DNA from: Enterobacter cloacae
Lineage (GTDB): Bacteria; Pseudomonadota; Gammaproteobacteria; Enterobacterales; Enterobacteriaceae
Direction of reading: 5' to 3'
Assembly: GCF_013375935.1 (NCBI RefSeq)
Contig: NZ_CP056117.1
Location: 930,001 to 994,000 of the forward strand
DNA length: 64,000 nt
Of this stretch, positions 21,005-30,605 are shown one piece after another; position 1 is the stretch's first letter; each line of letters starts with the position of its first letter. Made by a program: the position numbers and the translations under genes. The notes under the pieces are model-generated. The model ran no database searches and was not told where the DNA came from. It saw only the letters and a program-made list of their open reading frames with translations.

Positions 21005-23119
21005 TTGTATCTGTTTGAAAGCCTGAATCAACTGATTCAAACCTACCTGCCTGAAGACCAGATTAAGCGTCTTCAGCAGGCGTATCTCGTTGCACGTGAC
21101 GCTCACGAGGGCCAGACACGTTCAAGCGGTGAACCCTACATCACGCACCCGGTGGCGGTGGCATGCATTCTGGCCGAGATGAAACTCGACTACGAAACGC
21201 TGATGGCCGCCCTGCTGCATGACGTGATCGAAGATACCCCTGCCACCTACCAGGATATGGAACAGCTGTTTGGCAAAAGCGTTGCCGAGCTGGTGGAGGG
21301 GGTCTCTAAGCTTGATAAGCTGAAATTCCGCGACAAGAAAGAGGCGCAAGCCGAAAACTTTCGCAAGATGATCATGGCGATGGTGCAGGATATCCGCGTC
21401 ATTCTCATCAAGCTCGCTGACCGTACCCACAACATGCGCACGCTGGGCTCACTTCGCCCGGATAAACGTCGCCGCATCGCCCGTGAAACCCTCGAAATCT
21501 ACAGTCCGCTGGCGCACCGTTTAGGTATTCACCACATTAAAACCGAGCTGGAAGAGCTGGGTTTTGAAGCGTTATACCCAAACCGCTATCGCGTGATTAA
21601 AGAGGTGGTGAAAGCCGCACGAGGTAACCGTAAAGAGATGATTCAAAAAATCCTCTCTGAAATCGAAGGGCGCTTGCAGGAAGCCGGCATTCCGTGCCGC
21701 GTCAGCGGTCGCGAAAAGCATTTGTACTCTATCTACTGTAAAATGGTGCTCAAAGAGCAGCGTTTTCACTCGATCATGGATATTTACGCATTCCGCGTAA
21801 TCGTCCACGACTCGGACACCTGCTACCGCGTGCTGGGGCAGATGCATAGCCTGTACAAGCCACGTCCGGGGCGCGTCAAAGATTACATCGCCATTCCAAA
21901 AGCGAACGGATATCAGTCTTTGCACACCTCGATGATTGGCCCGCACGGCGTTCCGGTTGAGGTGCAAATTCGTACCGAAGACATGGATCAGATGGCGGAG
22001 ATGGGTGTCGCGGCACACTGGGCTTATAAAGAGCACGGTGGCGAAAGCAGCACTACTGCGCAAATCCGCGCTCAGCGCTGGATGCAGAGCCTGCTGGAGC
22101 TACAGCAAAGCGCAGGCAGCTCGTTTGAATTTATCGAGAGCGTTAAATCCGATCTCTTCCCGGATGAGATTTACGTTTTCACACCTGAAGGGCGCATTGT
22201 CGAACTGCCTGCGGGTGCGACACCGGTCGACTTCGCTTACGCCGTACATACCGATATCGGCCATGCCTGCGTGGGTGCCCGCGTCGACAGGCAGCCTTAT
22301 CCGCTGTCTCAGCCGCTCTTCAGCGGGCAAACGGTAGAGATCATCACCGCGCCGGGCGCCCGTCCTAACGCAGCCTGGCTGAACTTTGTCGTGAGCTCTA
22401 AAGCGCGTGCGAAAATCCGCCAGCTGCTGAAAAACCTCAAGCGCGACGACTCCGTCAGCCTGGGGCGTCGTCTGCTTAACCACGCCCTGGGTGGCAGCCG
22501 CAAGCTGGCTGAGATCCCGCCAGAGAATATTCAGCATGAGCTGGAGCGCATGAAGCTCGCCTCGCTGGATGACCTGCTGGCAGAGATCGGCCTCGGCAAC
22601 GCCATGAGCGTGGTGGTGGCCAAGAACCTGCAACAAGGCGAAACGACAGCCGTTCCTGCCACCGCGCAAAATCATGGCCATCTGCCGATCAAAGGCGCTG
22701 ACGGGGTGCTGATTACCTTCGCCAAATGCTGCCGTCCGATCCCTGGCGACCCGATTATTGCGCACGTCAGCCCGGGTAAAGGGCTGGTGATCCACCACGA
22801 ATCCTGCCGTAACATCCGTGGCTACCAGAAAGAGCCAGAGAAGTTCATGGCGGTCGAGTGGGATAAAGAGACGGCGCAGGAATTTATCACCGAAATCAAG
22901 GTGGATATGTTCAACCACCAGGGCGCACTGGCAAACCTGACGGCAGCGATCAACACGGCCTCGTCCAATATTCAGAGCCTGAATACGGAAGAGAAAGACG
23001 GCCGCGTTTACAGCGCCTTTATTCGCCTGACCGCCCGTGACCGCGTGCATCTGGCGAATATTATGCGCAAGATCCGCGTAATGCCGGACGTCATTAAAGT
23101 CACCCGTAACCGAAACTAG
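21005..23119 (+). CDS. spoT: Bifunctional (p)ppGpp synthetase/hydrolase SpoT
   Basis: A 704-aa protein nearly identical to E. coli SpoT. Domains in order are: HD hydrolase domain (His72-Asp73 in ALLHDVIEDT), synthetase domain (about 200-340, with IPKANGYQSLHT), TGS domain (about 390-450), a helical region and a C-terminal ACT domain (about 630-704). It degrades (p)ppGpp and makes it under nutrient stress other than amino-acid starvation. Translation starts at TTG (21005), as in E. coli, 19 bp after rpoZ. Compared with E. coli (702 aa) it carries small differences in the linker near 548-560. Confidence 0.98.
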   Translation: MYLFESLNQLIQTYLPEDQIKRLQQAYLVARDAHEGQTRSSGEPYITHPVAVACILAEMKLDYETLMAALLHDVIEDTPATYQDMEQLFGKSVAELVEGVSKLDKLKFRDKKEAQAENFRKMIMAMVQDIRVILIKLADRTHNMRTLGSLRPDKRRRIARETLEIYSPLAHRLGIHHIKTELEELGFEALYPNRYRVIKEVVKAARGNRKEMIQKILSEIEGRLQEAGIPCRVSGREKHLYSIYCKMVLKEQRFHSIMDIYAFRVIVHDSDTCYRVLGQMHSLYKPRPGRVKDYIAIPKANGYQSLHTSMIGPHGVPVEVQIRTEDMDQMAEMGVAAHWAYKEHGGESSTTAQIRAQRWMQSLLELQQSAGSSFEFIESVKSDLFPDEIYVFTPEGRIVELPAGATPVDFAYAVHTDIGHACVGARVDRQPYPLSQPLFSGQTVEIITAPGARPNAAWLNFVVSSKARAKIRQLLKNLKRDDSVSLGRRLLNHALGGSRKLAEIPPENIQHELERMKLASLDDLLAEIGLGNAMSVVVAKNLQQGETTAVPATAQNHGHLPIKGADGVLITFAKCCRPIPGDPIIAHVSPGKGLVIHHESCRNIRGYQKEPEKFMAVEWDKETAQEFITEIKVDMFNHQGALANLTAAINTASSNIQSLNTEEKDGRVYSAFIRLTARDRVHLANIMRKIRVMPDVIKVTRNRN

Positions 23120-23123
23120 CATT

Positions 23124-23813
23124 ATGAATTCAAAACGTTACGAGCGAATCTGCGAAATGCTCGCCAGGCGTCAGCCTGATCTGACGGTCTGCATGGAGCA
23201 GGTCCATAAACCTCATAACGTCTCTGCTATCGTTCGCACCGCAGATGCCGTCGGCGTACATGAAGTACACGCCGTCTGGCCGGGCGCACGCATGCGCACC
23301 ATGGCCTCGACTGCCGCAGGCAGTAACAGCTGGGTATCCGTGAAAACTCACCAGACCATTGGTGAAGCGGTCTCGCACCTGAAGGGGCGCGGCATGCAGG
23401 TTCTGGCAACCAACCTCTCCGACAAAGCCGTAGATTTCCGTGAGATCGACTACACTCGCCCGACCTGCATTTTGATGGGTCAGGAGAAAACGGGGATCAC
23501 CCAGGAAGCGCTGGATTTGGCAGATCGGGACATCATCATCCCGATGATCGGCATGGTCCAGTCACTGAACGTGTCGGTCGCCTCTGCGCTTATTCTGTAT
23601 GAAGCACAGCGCCAGCGTCAGAACGCCGGCATGTACGAGCGCAGCAACAGCATGCTGCCGGAAGATGAACAGCAGCGCCTGCTGTTTGAAGGTGGCTATC
23701 CGGTGCTGGCTCGCGTTGCGAAGCAGAAAAAATTGCCTTACCCCCACGTCAACGCGCAGGGCGAAATTGAAGCCGATGCCGAGTGGTGGTCTACCATGCA
23801 GTACGCCGGGTAA
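23124..23813 (+). CDS. trmH: tRNA (guanosine-18-2'-O)-methyltransferase TrmH
   Basis: A 229-aa SPOUT-class methyltransferase that methylates the ribose of G18 in the D-loop of tRNAs. The knot region is seen in HNVSAIVRTADAVGVHEVHAVW (residues about 29-50, catalytic Arg in VRTAD), ILMGQEKTGI and IPMIGMVQSLNVSVA. It starts 4 bp after the spoT stop and ends 3 bp before recG, in the classical spoT operon. Confidence 0.97.
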   Translation: MNSKRYERICEMLARRQPDLTVCMEQVHKPHNVSAIVRTADAVGVHEVHAVWPGARMRTMASTAAGSNSWVSVKTHQTIGEAVSHLKGRGMQVLATNLSDKAVDFREIDYTRPTCILMGQEKTGITQEALDLADRDIIIPMIGMVQSLNVSVASALILYEAQRQRQNAGMYERSNSMLPEDEQQRLLFEGGYPVLARVAKQKKLPYPHVNAQGEIEADAEWWSTMQYAG

Positions 23814-23816
23814 ACC

Positions 23817-25898
23817 ATGAAAGGCCGCCTGCTGGACGCCATCCCGCTCAACAGCCTGACGGGCGTGGGCGCGGCACAAAGCAGCAAACTGGCGAAGATT
23901 GGCCTGCATACCGTGCAGGATCTCCTGCTCCACCTCCCCCTGCGTTACGAAGATCGTACCCAGCTTTATAAAATTGGCGATCTGCTGCCCGCTATTTACG
24001 CCACCGTTGAAGGCGAAGTGCTGAACTGCAATATCACCTTTGGTGGACGCAGGATGATGACCTGTCAGATCAGCGACGGGACCGGCATTCTCACCATGCG
24101 CTTTTTCAACTTCAGCGCGGCGATGAAAAACAGCCTTGCCGCAGGCCGACGCGTGCTCGCGTACGGTGAAGCCAAACGTGGTAAATACGGTGCGGAGATG
24201 ATCCACCCGGAATACCGCATACAGGGCGATCTCAGCTCGCCTGAGCTACAGGAAACGCTCACGCCGGTTTATCCGACCACCGAGGGCGTTAAGCAGGCAA
24301 CGTTGCGCAAGCTCACCGACCAGGCGCTGGAGCTGCTCGATACCTGCGCCATTTCCGAGCTGCTGCCCCCGGAGCTGGCGCAAGGCATGATGAGCCTGCC
24401 GGAAGCGCTGCGCACCCTGCACCGTCCGCCGCCGACGCTTCAGCTCACAGACTTAGAAAGCGGTAAACACCCCGCACAGCGGCGTCTTATCCTTGAGGAG
24501 TTACTGGCTCATAACCTGAGCATGCTGGCACTGCGCGCCGGTGCGCAGCGTTTCCACGCTCAGCCTTTAGGCCAGCGTGATGAACTCAAAGATAAGCTGC
24601 TGGCCTCACTCCCGTTTAAACCCACCGGCGCACAGGCGCGGGTTACCGCCGAGATTGAACGCGATATGGCGCTCGACGTGCCGATGATGCGCCTGGTGCA
24701 GGGCGACGTGGGTTCCGGTAAAACGCTGGTTGCAGCGCTGGCCGCGCTACGCGCCATCGCCCACGGCAGGCAGGTGGCGCTGATGGCACCGACTGAGCTG
24801 CTGGCCGAGCAGCACGCCAGTAATTTCCGCAGTTGGTTCGCGCCGCTGGGCATCGAGGTGGGCTGGCTGGCCGGGAAACAGAAGGGCAAAGCGCGCCTTG
24901 CGCAGCAGGAGGCGATAGCCAGCGGGCAGGTGCAGATGATTGTCGGTACGCACGCCATTTTCCAGGAACAGGTGCAGTTTAACGGCCTGGCGCTGGTCAT
25001 TATCGACGAGCAACACCGCTTTGGCGTGCATCAGCGTCTGGCGCTGTGGGAGAAAGGTTTGCAGCAGGGCTTCCACCCGCATCAGCTGATCATGACCGCC
25101 ACGCCTATCCCGCGCACCCTGGCAATGACGGCCTACGCCGATCTGGATACCTCCACCATCGATGAACTGCCGCCGGGCCGTACGCCGGTGACCACGGTCG
25201 CCATACCGGACACGCGCCGCAGCGACATCATTGACCGGGTGCGCAACGCCTGCACCCAGGAAGGCCGTCAGGCGTACTGGGTCTGCACCCTGATTGAAGA
25301 GTCTGAGCTTCTGGAAGCGCAGGCTGCCGAAGCCACGTGGGAAGAGCTAAAGCTCGCCCTGCCGGAGCTGAACGTCGGACTCGTTCACGGCCGCATGAAG
25401 CCCGCCGAGAAGCAGGCGGTAATGCAGTCGTTCAAGCAGGGCGAGCTGCATTTACTTGTTGCGACAACGGTCATCGAGGTAGGTGTGGACGTGCCAAACT
25501 CCAGCCTGATGATTATCGAGAACCCGGAGCGTCTGGGCCTGGCGCAGCTCCACCAGCTGCGGGGCCGCGTGGGGCGTGGCGCGATCGCCTCCCACTGCGT
25601 GCTGCTCTACAAAGCGCCGCTGTCGAAAACCGCGCAGATGCGTTTGCAGGTATTACGCGACAGCAACGACGGCTTCGTGATTGCGCAAAAAGATCTGGAG
25701 ATCCGCGGCCCGGGCGAACTGCTGGGCACGCGTCAGACGGGTAATGCCGAGTTTAAAGTGGCAGATTTGCTGCGCGATCAGGCCATGATCCCCGAGGTTC
25801 AACGCCTGGCGCGCCATATTCATGAACGCTACCCCGAACAGGCGGCAGCGTTAATCGAGCGCTGGATGCCGGAAACCGAACGGTATTCCAACGCCTGA
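23817..25898 (+). CDS. recG: ATP-dependent DNA helicase RecG
   Basis: A 693-aa helicase that remodels stalled forks, Holliday junctions and R-loops. It has the N-terminal wedge/OB domain (about 1-260), then the two RecA-like motor domains: Walker A QGDVGSGKT (about 296-304), IIDEQHRFGV as the DEAH-like box, TATPIPRT (motif III) and QLRGRVGRG (motif VI). Length equals E. coli RecG. It ends the gmk-to-recG block and is convergent with gltS, with 3 bp between the stops. Confidence 0.98.
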   Translation: MKGRLLDAIPLNSLTGVGAAQSSKLAKIGLHTVQDLLLHLPLRYEDRTQLYKIGDLLPAIYATVEGEVLNCNITFGGRRMMTCQISDGTGILTMRFFNFSAAMKNSLAAGRRVLAYGEAKRGKYGAEMIHPEYRIQGDLSSPELQETLTPVYPTTEGVKQATLRKLTDQALELLDTCAISELLPPELAQGMMSLPEALRTLHRPPPTLQLTDLESGKHPAQRRLILEELLAHNLSMLALRAGAQRFHAQPLGQRDELKDKLLASLPFKPTGAQARVTAEIERDMALDVPMMRLVQGDVGSGKTLVAALAALRAIAHGRQVALMAPTELLAEQHASNFRSWFAPLGIEVGWLAGKQKGKARLAQQEAIASGQVQMIVGTHAIFQEQVQFNGLALVIIDEQHRFGVHQRLALWEKGLQQGFHPHQLIMTATPIPRTLAMTAYADLDTSTIDELPPGRTPVTTVAIPDTRRSDIIDRVRNACTQEGRQAYWVCTLIEESELLEAQAAEATWEELKLALPELNVGLVHGRMKPAEKQAVMQSFKQGELHLLVATTVIEVGVDVPNSSLMIIENPERLGLAQLHQLRGRVGRGAIASHCVLLYKAPLSKTAQMRLQVLRDSNDGFVIAQKDLEIRGPGELLGTRQTGNAEFKVADLLRDQAMIPEVQRLARHIHERYPEQAAALIERWMPETERYSNA

Positions 25899-25901
25899 CG
25901 A

Positions 25902-27104
25902 TCAGCCAAACATCGGCAGCATCAGGTATAGCTTGATGACCAGCGCGTTGACGATATCAATGAAGAACGCGCCAACCATCGGAACCACCAGAAACGCCAT
26001 GTGCGACGGGCCGAATCGTTCAGTGATCGCCTGCATGTTGGCGATGGCCGTAGGCGTTGCCCCCAGCCCAAACCCACAGTGACCCGCTGCCAGTACCGCC
26101 GCATCATAGTTTTTGCCCATCATGCGCCAGGTGACAAAGATGGCATACAGCGCCATAAACACGGCCTGAACCGCCAGAATCGCCACCATCGGCAGCGCCA
26201 GCGACGCCAGCTCCCACAGCTTGAGGCTCATCAGCGCCATCGCCAGGAACAGCGACAGACTGACGTTACCCAGCACGGACACCGCGCGTTCAAAGACGCG
26301 GTAGAAGCCCATCTGCGCCAGACCGTTGCTCAGGATCACCCCGATAAACAGCACGCAAACGAACGTTGGCAACTCGAAGGCCGTTCCCGCCAGCCATTGC
26401 GCAACGATTTTGCCCACGGTGAGGCAGATCGCAATCATGGCGATGGTTTCAATCATCACCAGCGAGGTGATGCTGCGGCCAACGTCCGGTTTTTCGAATG
26501 CCGTTGGCACCATTTCATCATCCGGTCTGCCTTCCGGCGTGGTGGAGTGCTTCACCAGGTAACGCGCTACCGGGCCGCCAATCAGGCCGCCAAGCACCAG
26601 ACCAAAGGTCGCGCAGGCCATCGCCACTTCCGTCGCGTTTTCAAAGCCATAGCGTTCGATAAACAGTTTGCTCCACGCCGCCCCCGTACCGTGGCCGCCT
26701 GACAGGGTGATTGAGCCCGCCAGCAGACCCATCAGCGGATCCAGCCCCAGCAAAGACGCCATACCGATGCCGATGGCGTTTTGCATCAGCAGCAGCCCAA
26801 CCACGACAATCAGGAACACGCCCAGCACCTTGCCGCCCGAGCGCAGGCTCGCCAGGTTGGCGTTCAGGCCGATAGTGGCAAAGAAGGACAGCATCAGCGG
26901 ATCTTTAAGGGACATGTCAAAATCGATTTCCCAGCCCATGCTTTTTTTCAGCACCAGCAGGGCCAGCGCCACCAGCAACCCACCGGCGACAGGTTCAGGA
27001 ATGGTGTACTTTTTCAGAAAGGAAACACTGTGTACCAGCTTGCGACCAAGCAGAAGAACCAGCGTTGCGGCAACAAGGGTCGACAACGTATCGAGATGAA
27101 TCAT
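25902..27104 (-). CDS. gltS: Sodium/glutamate symporter GltS
   Basis: A 400-aa inner-membrane transporter for Na+-coupled glutamate uptake, colinear with E. coli GltS (401 aa). The two pore-loop motifs are present: SGGHGTGAAW in the first half and GHCGFGLGATPTAIANM in the second. About ten membrane helices are visible. It is convergent with recG and divergent from xanP; the 225 bp between gltS and xanP must hold both promoters. Confidence 0.97.
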   Translation of the reverse strand: MIHLDTLSTLVAATLVLLLGRKLVHSVSFLKKYTIPEPVAGGLLVALALLVLKKSMGWEIDFDMSLKDPLMLSFFATIGLNANLASLRSGGKVLGVFLIVVVGLLLMQNAIGIGMASLLGLDPLMGLLAGSITLSGGHGTGAAWSKLFIERYGFENATEVAMACATFGLVLGGLIGGPVARYLVKHSTTPEGRPDDEMVPTAFEKPDVGRSITSLVMIETIAMIAICLTVGKIVAQWLAGTAFELPTFVCVLFIGVILSNGLAQMGFYRVFERAVSVLGNVSLSLFLAMALMSLKLWELASLALPMVAILAVQAVFMALYAIFVTWRMMGKNYDAAVLAAGHCGFGLGATPTAIANMQAITERFGPSHMAFLVVPMVGAFFIDIVNALVIKLYLMLPMFG

Positions 27105-27329
27105 AAGAGGCTCCTGTTATGCGCGTATTCCATACACACGCGGCGTTATCCTGGGCCGGGTTATGCTCGTCATGAGCCACCGGCGCGAAAAGTGTAATTT
27201 TTTTTCCCTCTGCGTTGTAGAAAACCTGCTCACACCGGCAGATTTTCTCTCTTTTTTTTGCTGGCAATCGTTTGCTTTTACCAGGTGGTCAGATAAAATG
27301 CCCGCTTTTCCACCGTGGGATTGCCGCCG

Positions 27330-28721
27330 ATGTCTGTTAATACTCTGGAGTCTTCTGATGCGCAACCGATTGCGCAGAAGCAAAACAGCGAACTGATTTA
27401 CCGCCTTGAAGATCGTCCCCCGCTGCCACAAACCCTGTTTGCCGCCTGCCAGCACCTGCTGGCGATGTTCGTTGCGGTCATCACGCCTGCTCTGCTGATT
27501 TGTCAGGCGCTGGGATTACCGGCACAGGATACGCAACATATCATCAGTATGTCTCTGTTCGCTTCCGGCGTGGCCTCCATTATTCAAATTAAAGCATGGG
27601 GTCCGGTGGGTTCGGGTTTATTGTCGATTCAGGGCACCAGCTTCAACTTCGTGGCGCCGCTGATCATGGGCGGTACGGCACTGAAAACCGGCGGCGCAGA
27701 TGTCCCGACGATGATGGCAGCGCTGTTCGGCACCCTGATGCTGGCAAGCTGCACAGAGATGATTATTTCCCGCGTGCTGCACCTGGCGCGCCGCGTGATC
27801 ACCCCGCTGGTCTCCGGCGTGGTGGTGATGATTATCGGCCTGTCGCTGATTCAGGTGGGCCTGACCTCCATCGGAGGCGGCTACGCGGCAATGAGCGACC
27901 ATACCTTTGGCGCCCCGAAAAACCTGCTGCTGGCTGGCGTCGTGCTGGCGATCATTATTCTGCTTAACCGCCAGCGTAACCCTTACCTGCGCGTTGCGTC
28001 GCTGGTGATCGCCATGGCGGCCGGTTACCTGCTCGCATGGGCGCTGGGCATGTTGCCTGAAAACACCGCGCCAGCGAACGCGGCGCTGATAACCGTCCCT
28101 ACCCCGCTCTATTACGGCCTGGGCATTGACTGGAGCCTGCTGCTGCCGCTGATGCTGGTCTTTATGATCACCTCGCTGGAGACCATTGGCGATATCACTG
28201 CCACCTCCGACGTTTCCGAGCAGCCGGTGTCTGGCCCGCTGTATATGAAACGCCTGAAAGGCGGCGTGCTGGCGAACGGCCTGAACTCCTTCGTCTCTGC
28301 GGTGTTCAACACCTTCCCGAACTCCTGCTTCGGCCAGAACAACGGCGTGATCCAGCTGACCGGCGTCGCCAGCCGCTACGTTGGCTTCGTGGTGGCGCTG
28401 ATGCTGGTCGTTCTCGGCCTGTTCCCGGCGGTGAGCGGATTCGTGCAGCACATCCCTGAGCCGGTCCTGGGCGGCGCGACGCTGGTCATGTTTGGCACCA
28501 TCGCCGCCTCCGGCGTGCGTATCGTTTCACGCGAGCCGCTGAACCGCCGCGCAATCATGATTATCGCGCTGTCTCTCGCCGTGGGTCTTGGCGTGTCCCA
28601 GCAGCCACTGATTCTGCAGTTTGCCCCGGACTGGGTGAAGAACCTGCTCTCCTCCGGCATTGCCGCGGGCGGCATCACGGCTATCGTGCTGAACCTCGTA
28701 TTCCCGCCTGAAAAGAACTGA
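27330..28721 (+). CDS. xanP: Xanthine permease XanP
   Basis: A 463-aa proton-coupled xanthine transporter of the NAT/NCS2 family. Signature sequence [17 protein letters not shown] (about 286-302) and the substrate-binding [17 protein letters not shown] (about 330-350) are intact. The ATG at 27330 (MSVNTLES) matches E. coli XanP; an in-frame upstream ATG at 27315 is less likely. A possible -10 box (GATAAAAT, about 27292) lies just upstream. It is co-directional with yicH but separated by a hairpin. Confidence 0.96.
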   Translation: MSVNTLESSDAQPIAQKQNSELIYRLEDRPPLPQTLFAACQHLLAMFVAVITPALLICQALGLPAQDTQHIISMSLFASGVASIIQIKAWGPVGSGLLSIQGTSFNFVAPLIMGGTALKTGGADVPTMMAALFGTLMLASCTEMIISRVLHLARRVITPLVSGVVVMIIGLSLIQVGLTSIGGGYAAMSDHTFGAPKNLLLAGVVLAIIILLNRQRNPYLRVASLVIAMAAGYLLAWALGMLPENTAPANAALITVPTPLYYGLGIDWSLLLPLMLVFMITSLETIGDITATSDVSEQPVSGPLYMKRLKGGVLANGLNSFVSAVFNTFPNSCFGQNNGVIQLTGVASRYVGFVVALMLVVLGLFPAVSGFVQHIPEPVLGGATLVMFGTIAASGVRIVSREPLNRRAIMIIALSLAVGLGVSQQPLILQFAPDWVKNLLSSGIAAGGITAIVLNLVFPPEKN

Positions 28722-28728
28722 TCCTCCT

Positions 28729-28755
28729 CACGGCAGACTGTCAATGCCTGCCGTG
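28729..28755 (+). terminator. Hairpin after xanP
   Basis: An 8-bp perfect inverted repeat, CACGGCAG/CTGCCGTG, with an 11-base loop, 8 bp beyond the xanP stop. No long T tract follows, so it may be a Rho-independent terminator of low strength or an mRNA-end stabiliser. Confidence 0.5.
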
Positions 28756-28840
28756 ACATCTCTTTACACCATTCCCGCCTTGAGCATTGCGCATAAATCG
28801 TGCATAACTCCTCTATATGCGTTTCGCGGGAGGGAAGACC

Positions 28841-30544
28841 ATGAAATTTATTGGAAAGCTGCTCATCTATCTTCTGGTAGCCCTGCTTATTGTAGTGCTC
28901 GCCTTCTATTTTCTGCTCCAGACCCGCTGGGGCGCGTCGCAGGCTAGCAGCTGGATCACGGAGAATACCGATTACGAGCTCAGCTTCGACCAGATGGATC
29001 ACCGGTTTTCATCTCCTTCCCACGTCCTTCTGGAGAACGTCACCTTCGGACGCGATGGCCAACCGGCCACGCTGGTCGCCAAAACGGTGGACATTGGCTT
29101 AAGCAGCCGTCAAATCACCGACCCGCTGCATATGGACACCATCGCCCTGTCTGATGGCACGCTGAATTTATCGCCGCAGACTGCACCGCTGCCGTTCCAG
29201 GCCGACCGTCTGCAGCTCAACAACATGGCCTTTAACAGCCCGAATACGGCGTGGGATCTGAGTGCGCAAAAGGTCACTGGCGGCGTCAGCCCGTGGCAGC
29301 CAGAGGCGGGGAACGTGCTGGGGAAAAAGGCGCAAATCCAGATGAGCGCCGGCTCGCTCACCCTCAACGGCATACCGGCCAACAACGTGCTGATCCAGGG
29401 GCAACTCAACGGTAATGAGGTGGCGCTGAACACTATCGGTGCCGATATGGCGCGCGGCTCGCTTACGGGCTCGGCCCTGCGTAACGCCGACGGCAGCTGG
29501 GTAATTAATACCCTGCGTCTGAACGAGATCCGCCTGCAAAGCGATAAACCGCTGCTGGATTTCTTCGCCCCTCTCGCCACGCTGCCTTCGTTACGGATCG
29601 GGCGGCTGGACGTGACCGATGCCCGCCTGCAGGGGCCAGACTGGGCGGTGACCGACCTGGATTTGAGCCTGCGCAACCTGACGCTGAGCAAAGGCGACTG
29701 GCAAAGCCAGGAGGGTCGCTTATCCATGAACGCCAGCGAATTTATCTACGGCTCGCTGCACCTGTACGACCCGATTATGAATGCGGAATTTTCCCCGCAG
29801 GGTATGGCGCTGCGCCAGTTCACCTCCCGCTGGGAAGGCGGTATGGTGCGCACGTCCGGTAACTGGCTGCGCGAGGGTAAAGCCCTGGTGCTGGATGATG
29901 TCGCCGTTGCCGGGCTGGAGTATACGCTTCCGGAAAACTGGAAAACGTTGTGGATGGATCCGCTGCCGGCGTGGCTGAACAGCGTGACGCTGAAAAAATT
30001 CGGCCTGAGCCGCAATCTGGTGATCGACATCGATCCTGCTTTCCCGTGGCAGATCACCTCTCTCGACGGTTACGGCGCCAACCTGCAGCTGGCGAAAGAC
30101 CGTAAGTGGGGCGTATGGGGCGGCAGTGCGACCCTGAACGGCGCGGCGGCAACCTTTAACCGCGTCGATGTGCGCCGCCCGTCGCTCGCGCTGAACGCCA
30201 ACGCCGCGACGGTGAATATTACTGACCTGAGCGCGTTTACCGAGAAAGGGATCCTGGAGGCGACCGCCACGGTTTCACAGCTGCCGCAGCGGCAGACCAC
30301 CGTTAGCCTGAACGGGCGCGGCGTGCCGCTCAGCGTGTTGCAGCAGTGGGGCTGGCCAGCCCTGCCGATTGCGGGTGACGGTAATATTCAGTTGACTGCC
30401 AGCGGTAGCGTGCAGGCGAATGCGCCCCTGAAGCCAACGGTGAACGGCAAGCTGAGCGCGGTAAATATGGATAAACAGCAGGTGCAGCAGACGATGACGG
30501 GTGGTGTGGTATCGACACTACCCTCACCCCAGCCCTCTCCCTGA
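28841..30544 (+). CDS. yicH: AsmA-family inner-membrane protein YicH
   Basis: A 567-aa protein anchored by an N-terminal membrane helix (residues 5-27) with a long periplasmic beta-rich region of the AsmA/TamB type, close to E. coli YicH (569 aa). AsmA-like proteins are implicated in outer-membrane lipid and protein homeostasis. The ATG at 28841 (MKFIGKLL) is used. The last residues (STLPSPQPSP) are encoded by the left arm of a palindromic intergenic repeat, whose first hairpin loop supplies the stop codon, so the original C-terminus seems to have been replaced. Confidence 0.93.
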   Translation: MKFIGKLLIYLLVALLIVVLAFYFLLQTRWGASQASSWITENTDYELSFDQMDHRFSSPSHVLLENVTFGRDGQPATLVAKTVDIGLSSRQITDPLHMDTIALSDGTLNLSPQTAPLPFQADRLQLNNMAFNSPNTAWDLSAQKVTGGVSPWQPEAGNVLGKKAQIQMSAGSLTLNGIPANNVLIQGQLNGNEVALNTIGADMARGSLTGSALRNADGSWVINTLRLNEIRLQSDKPLLDFFAPLATLPSLRIGRLDVTDARLQGPDWAVTDLDLSLRNLTLSKGDWQSQEGRLSMNASEFIYGSLHLYDPIMNAEFSPQGMALRQFTSRWEGGMVRTSGNWLREGKALVLDDVAVAGLEYTLPENWKTLWMDPLPAWLNSVTLKKFGLSRNLVIDIDPAFPWQITSLDGYGANLQLAKDRKWGVWGGSATLNGAAATFNRVDVRRPSLALNANAATVNITDLSAFTEKGILEATATVSQLPQRQTTVSLNGRGVPLSVLQQWGWPALPIAGDGNIQLTASGSVQANAPLKPTVNGKLSAVNMDKQQVQQTMTGGVVSTLPSPQPSP

Positions 30545-30603
30545 AAGGGAGAGGGAGCAAACCATTCCCTCGCCCCTTTGGGGAGAGGGTTAGGGTGAGG
30601 GGG
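30521..30603. repeat. REP-like palindromic intergenic element
   Basis: About 83 bp. The outer arms CCCTCACCCCAGCCC and a near complement ending GGGTTAGGGTGAGGG enclose two inner hairpins: CCCTCTCCC-tgaaa-GGGAGAGGG (about 30533-30555) and a second around CCCCTTTGGGG (about 30573-30584). The composition is that of the REP/BIME-type extragenic palindromes common in enterobacteria. It lies between yicH and the convergent yicI and could terminate or stabilise both transcripts. Confidence 0.75.
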
Positions 30604-30605
30604 AA

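Noticed and set aside
27105..27329. purine riboswitch upstream of xanP
   Set aside because: No conserved purine-aptamer core could be recognised, and enterobacterial xanP is not known to use one.
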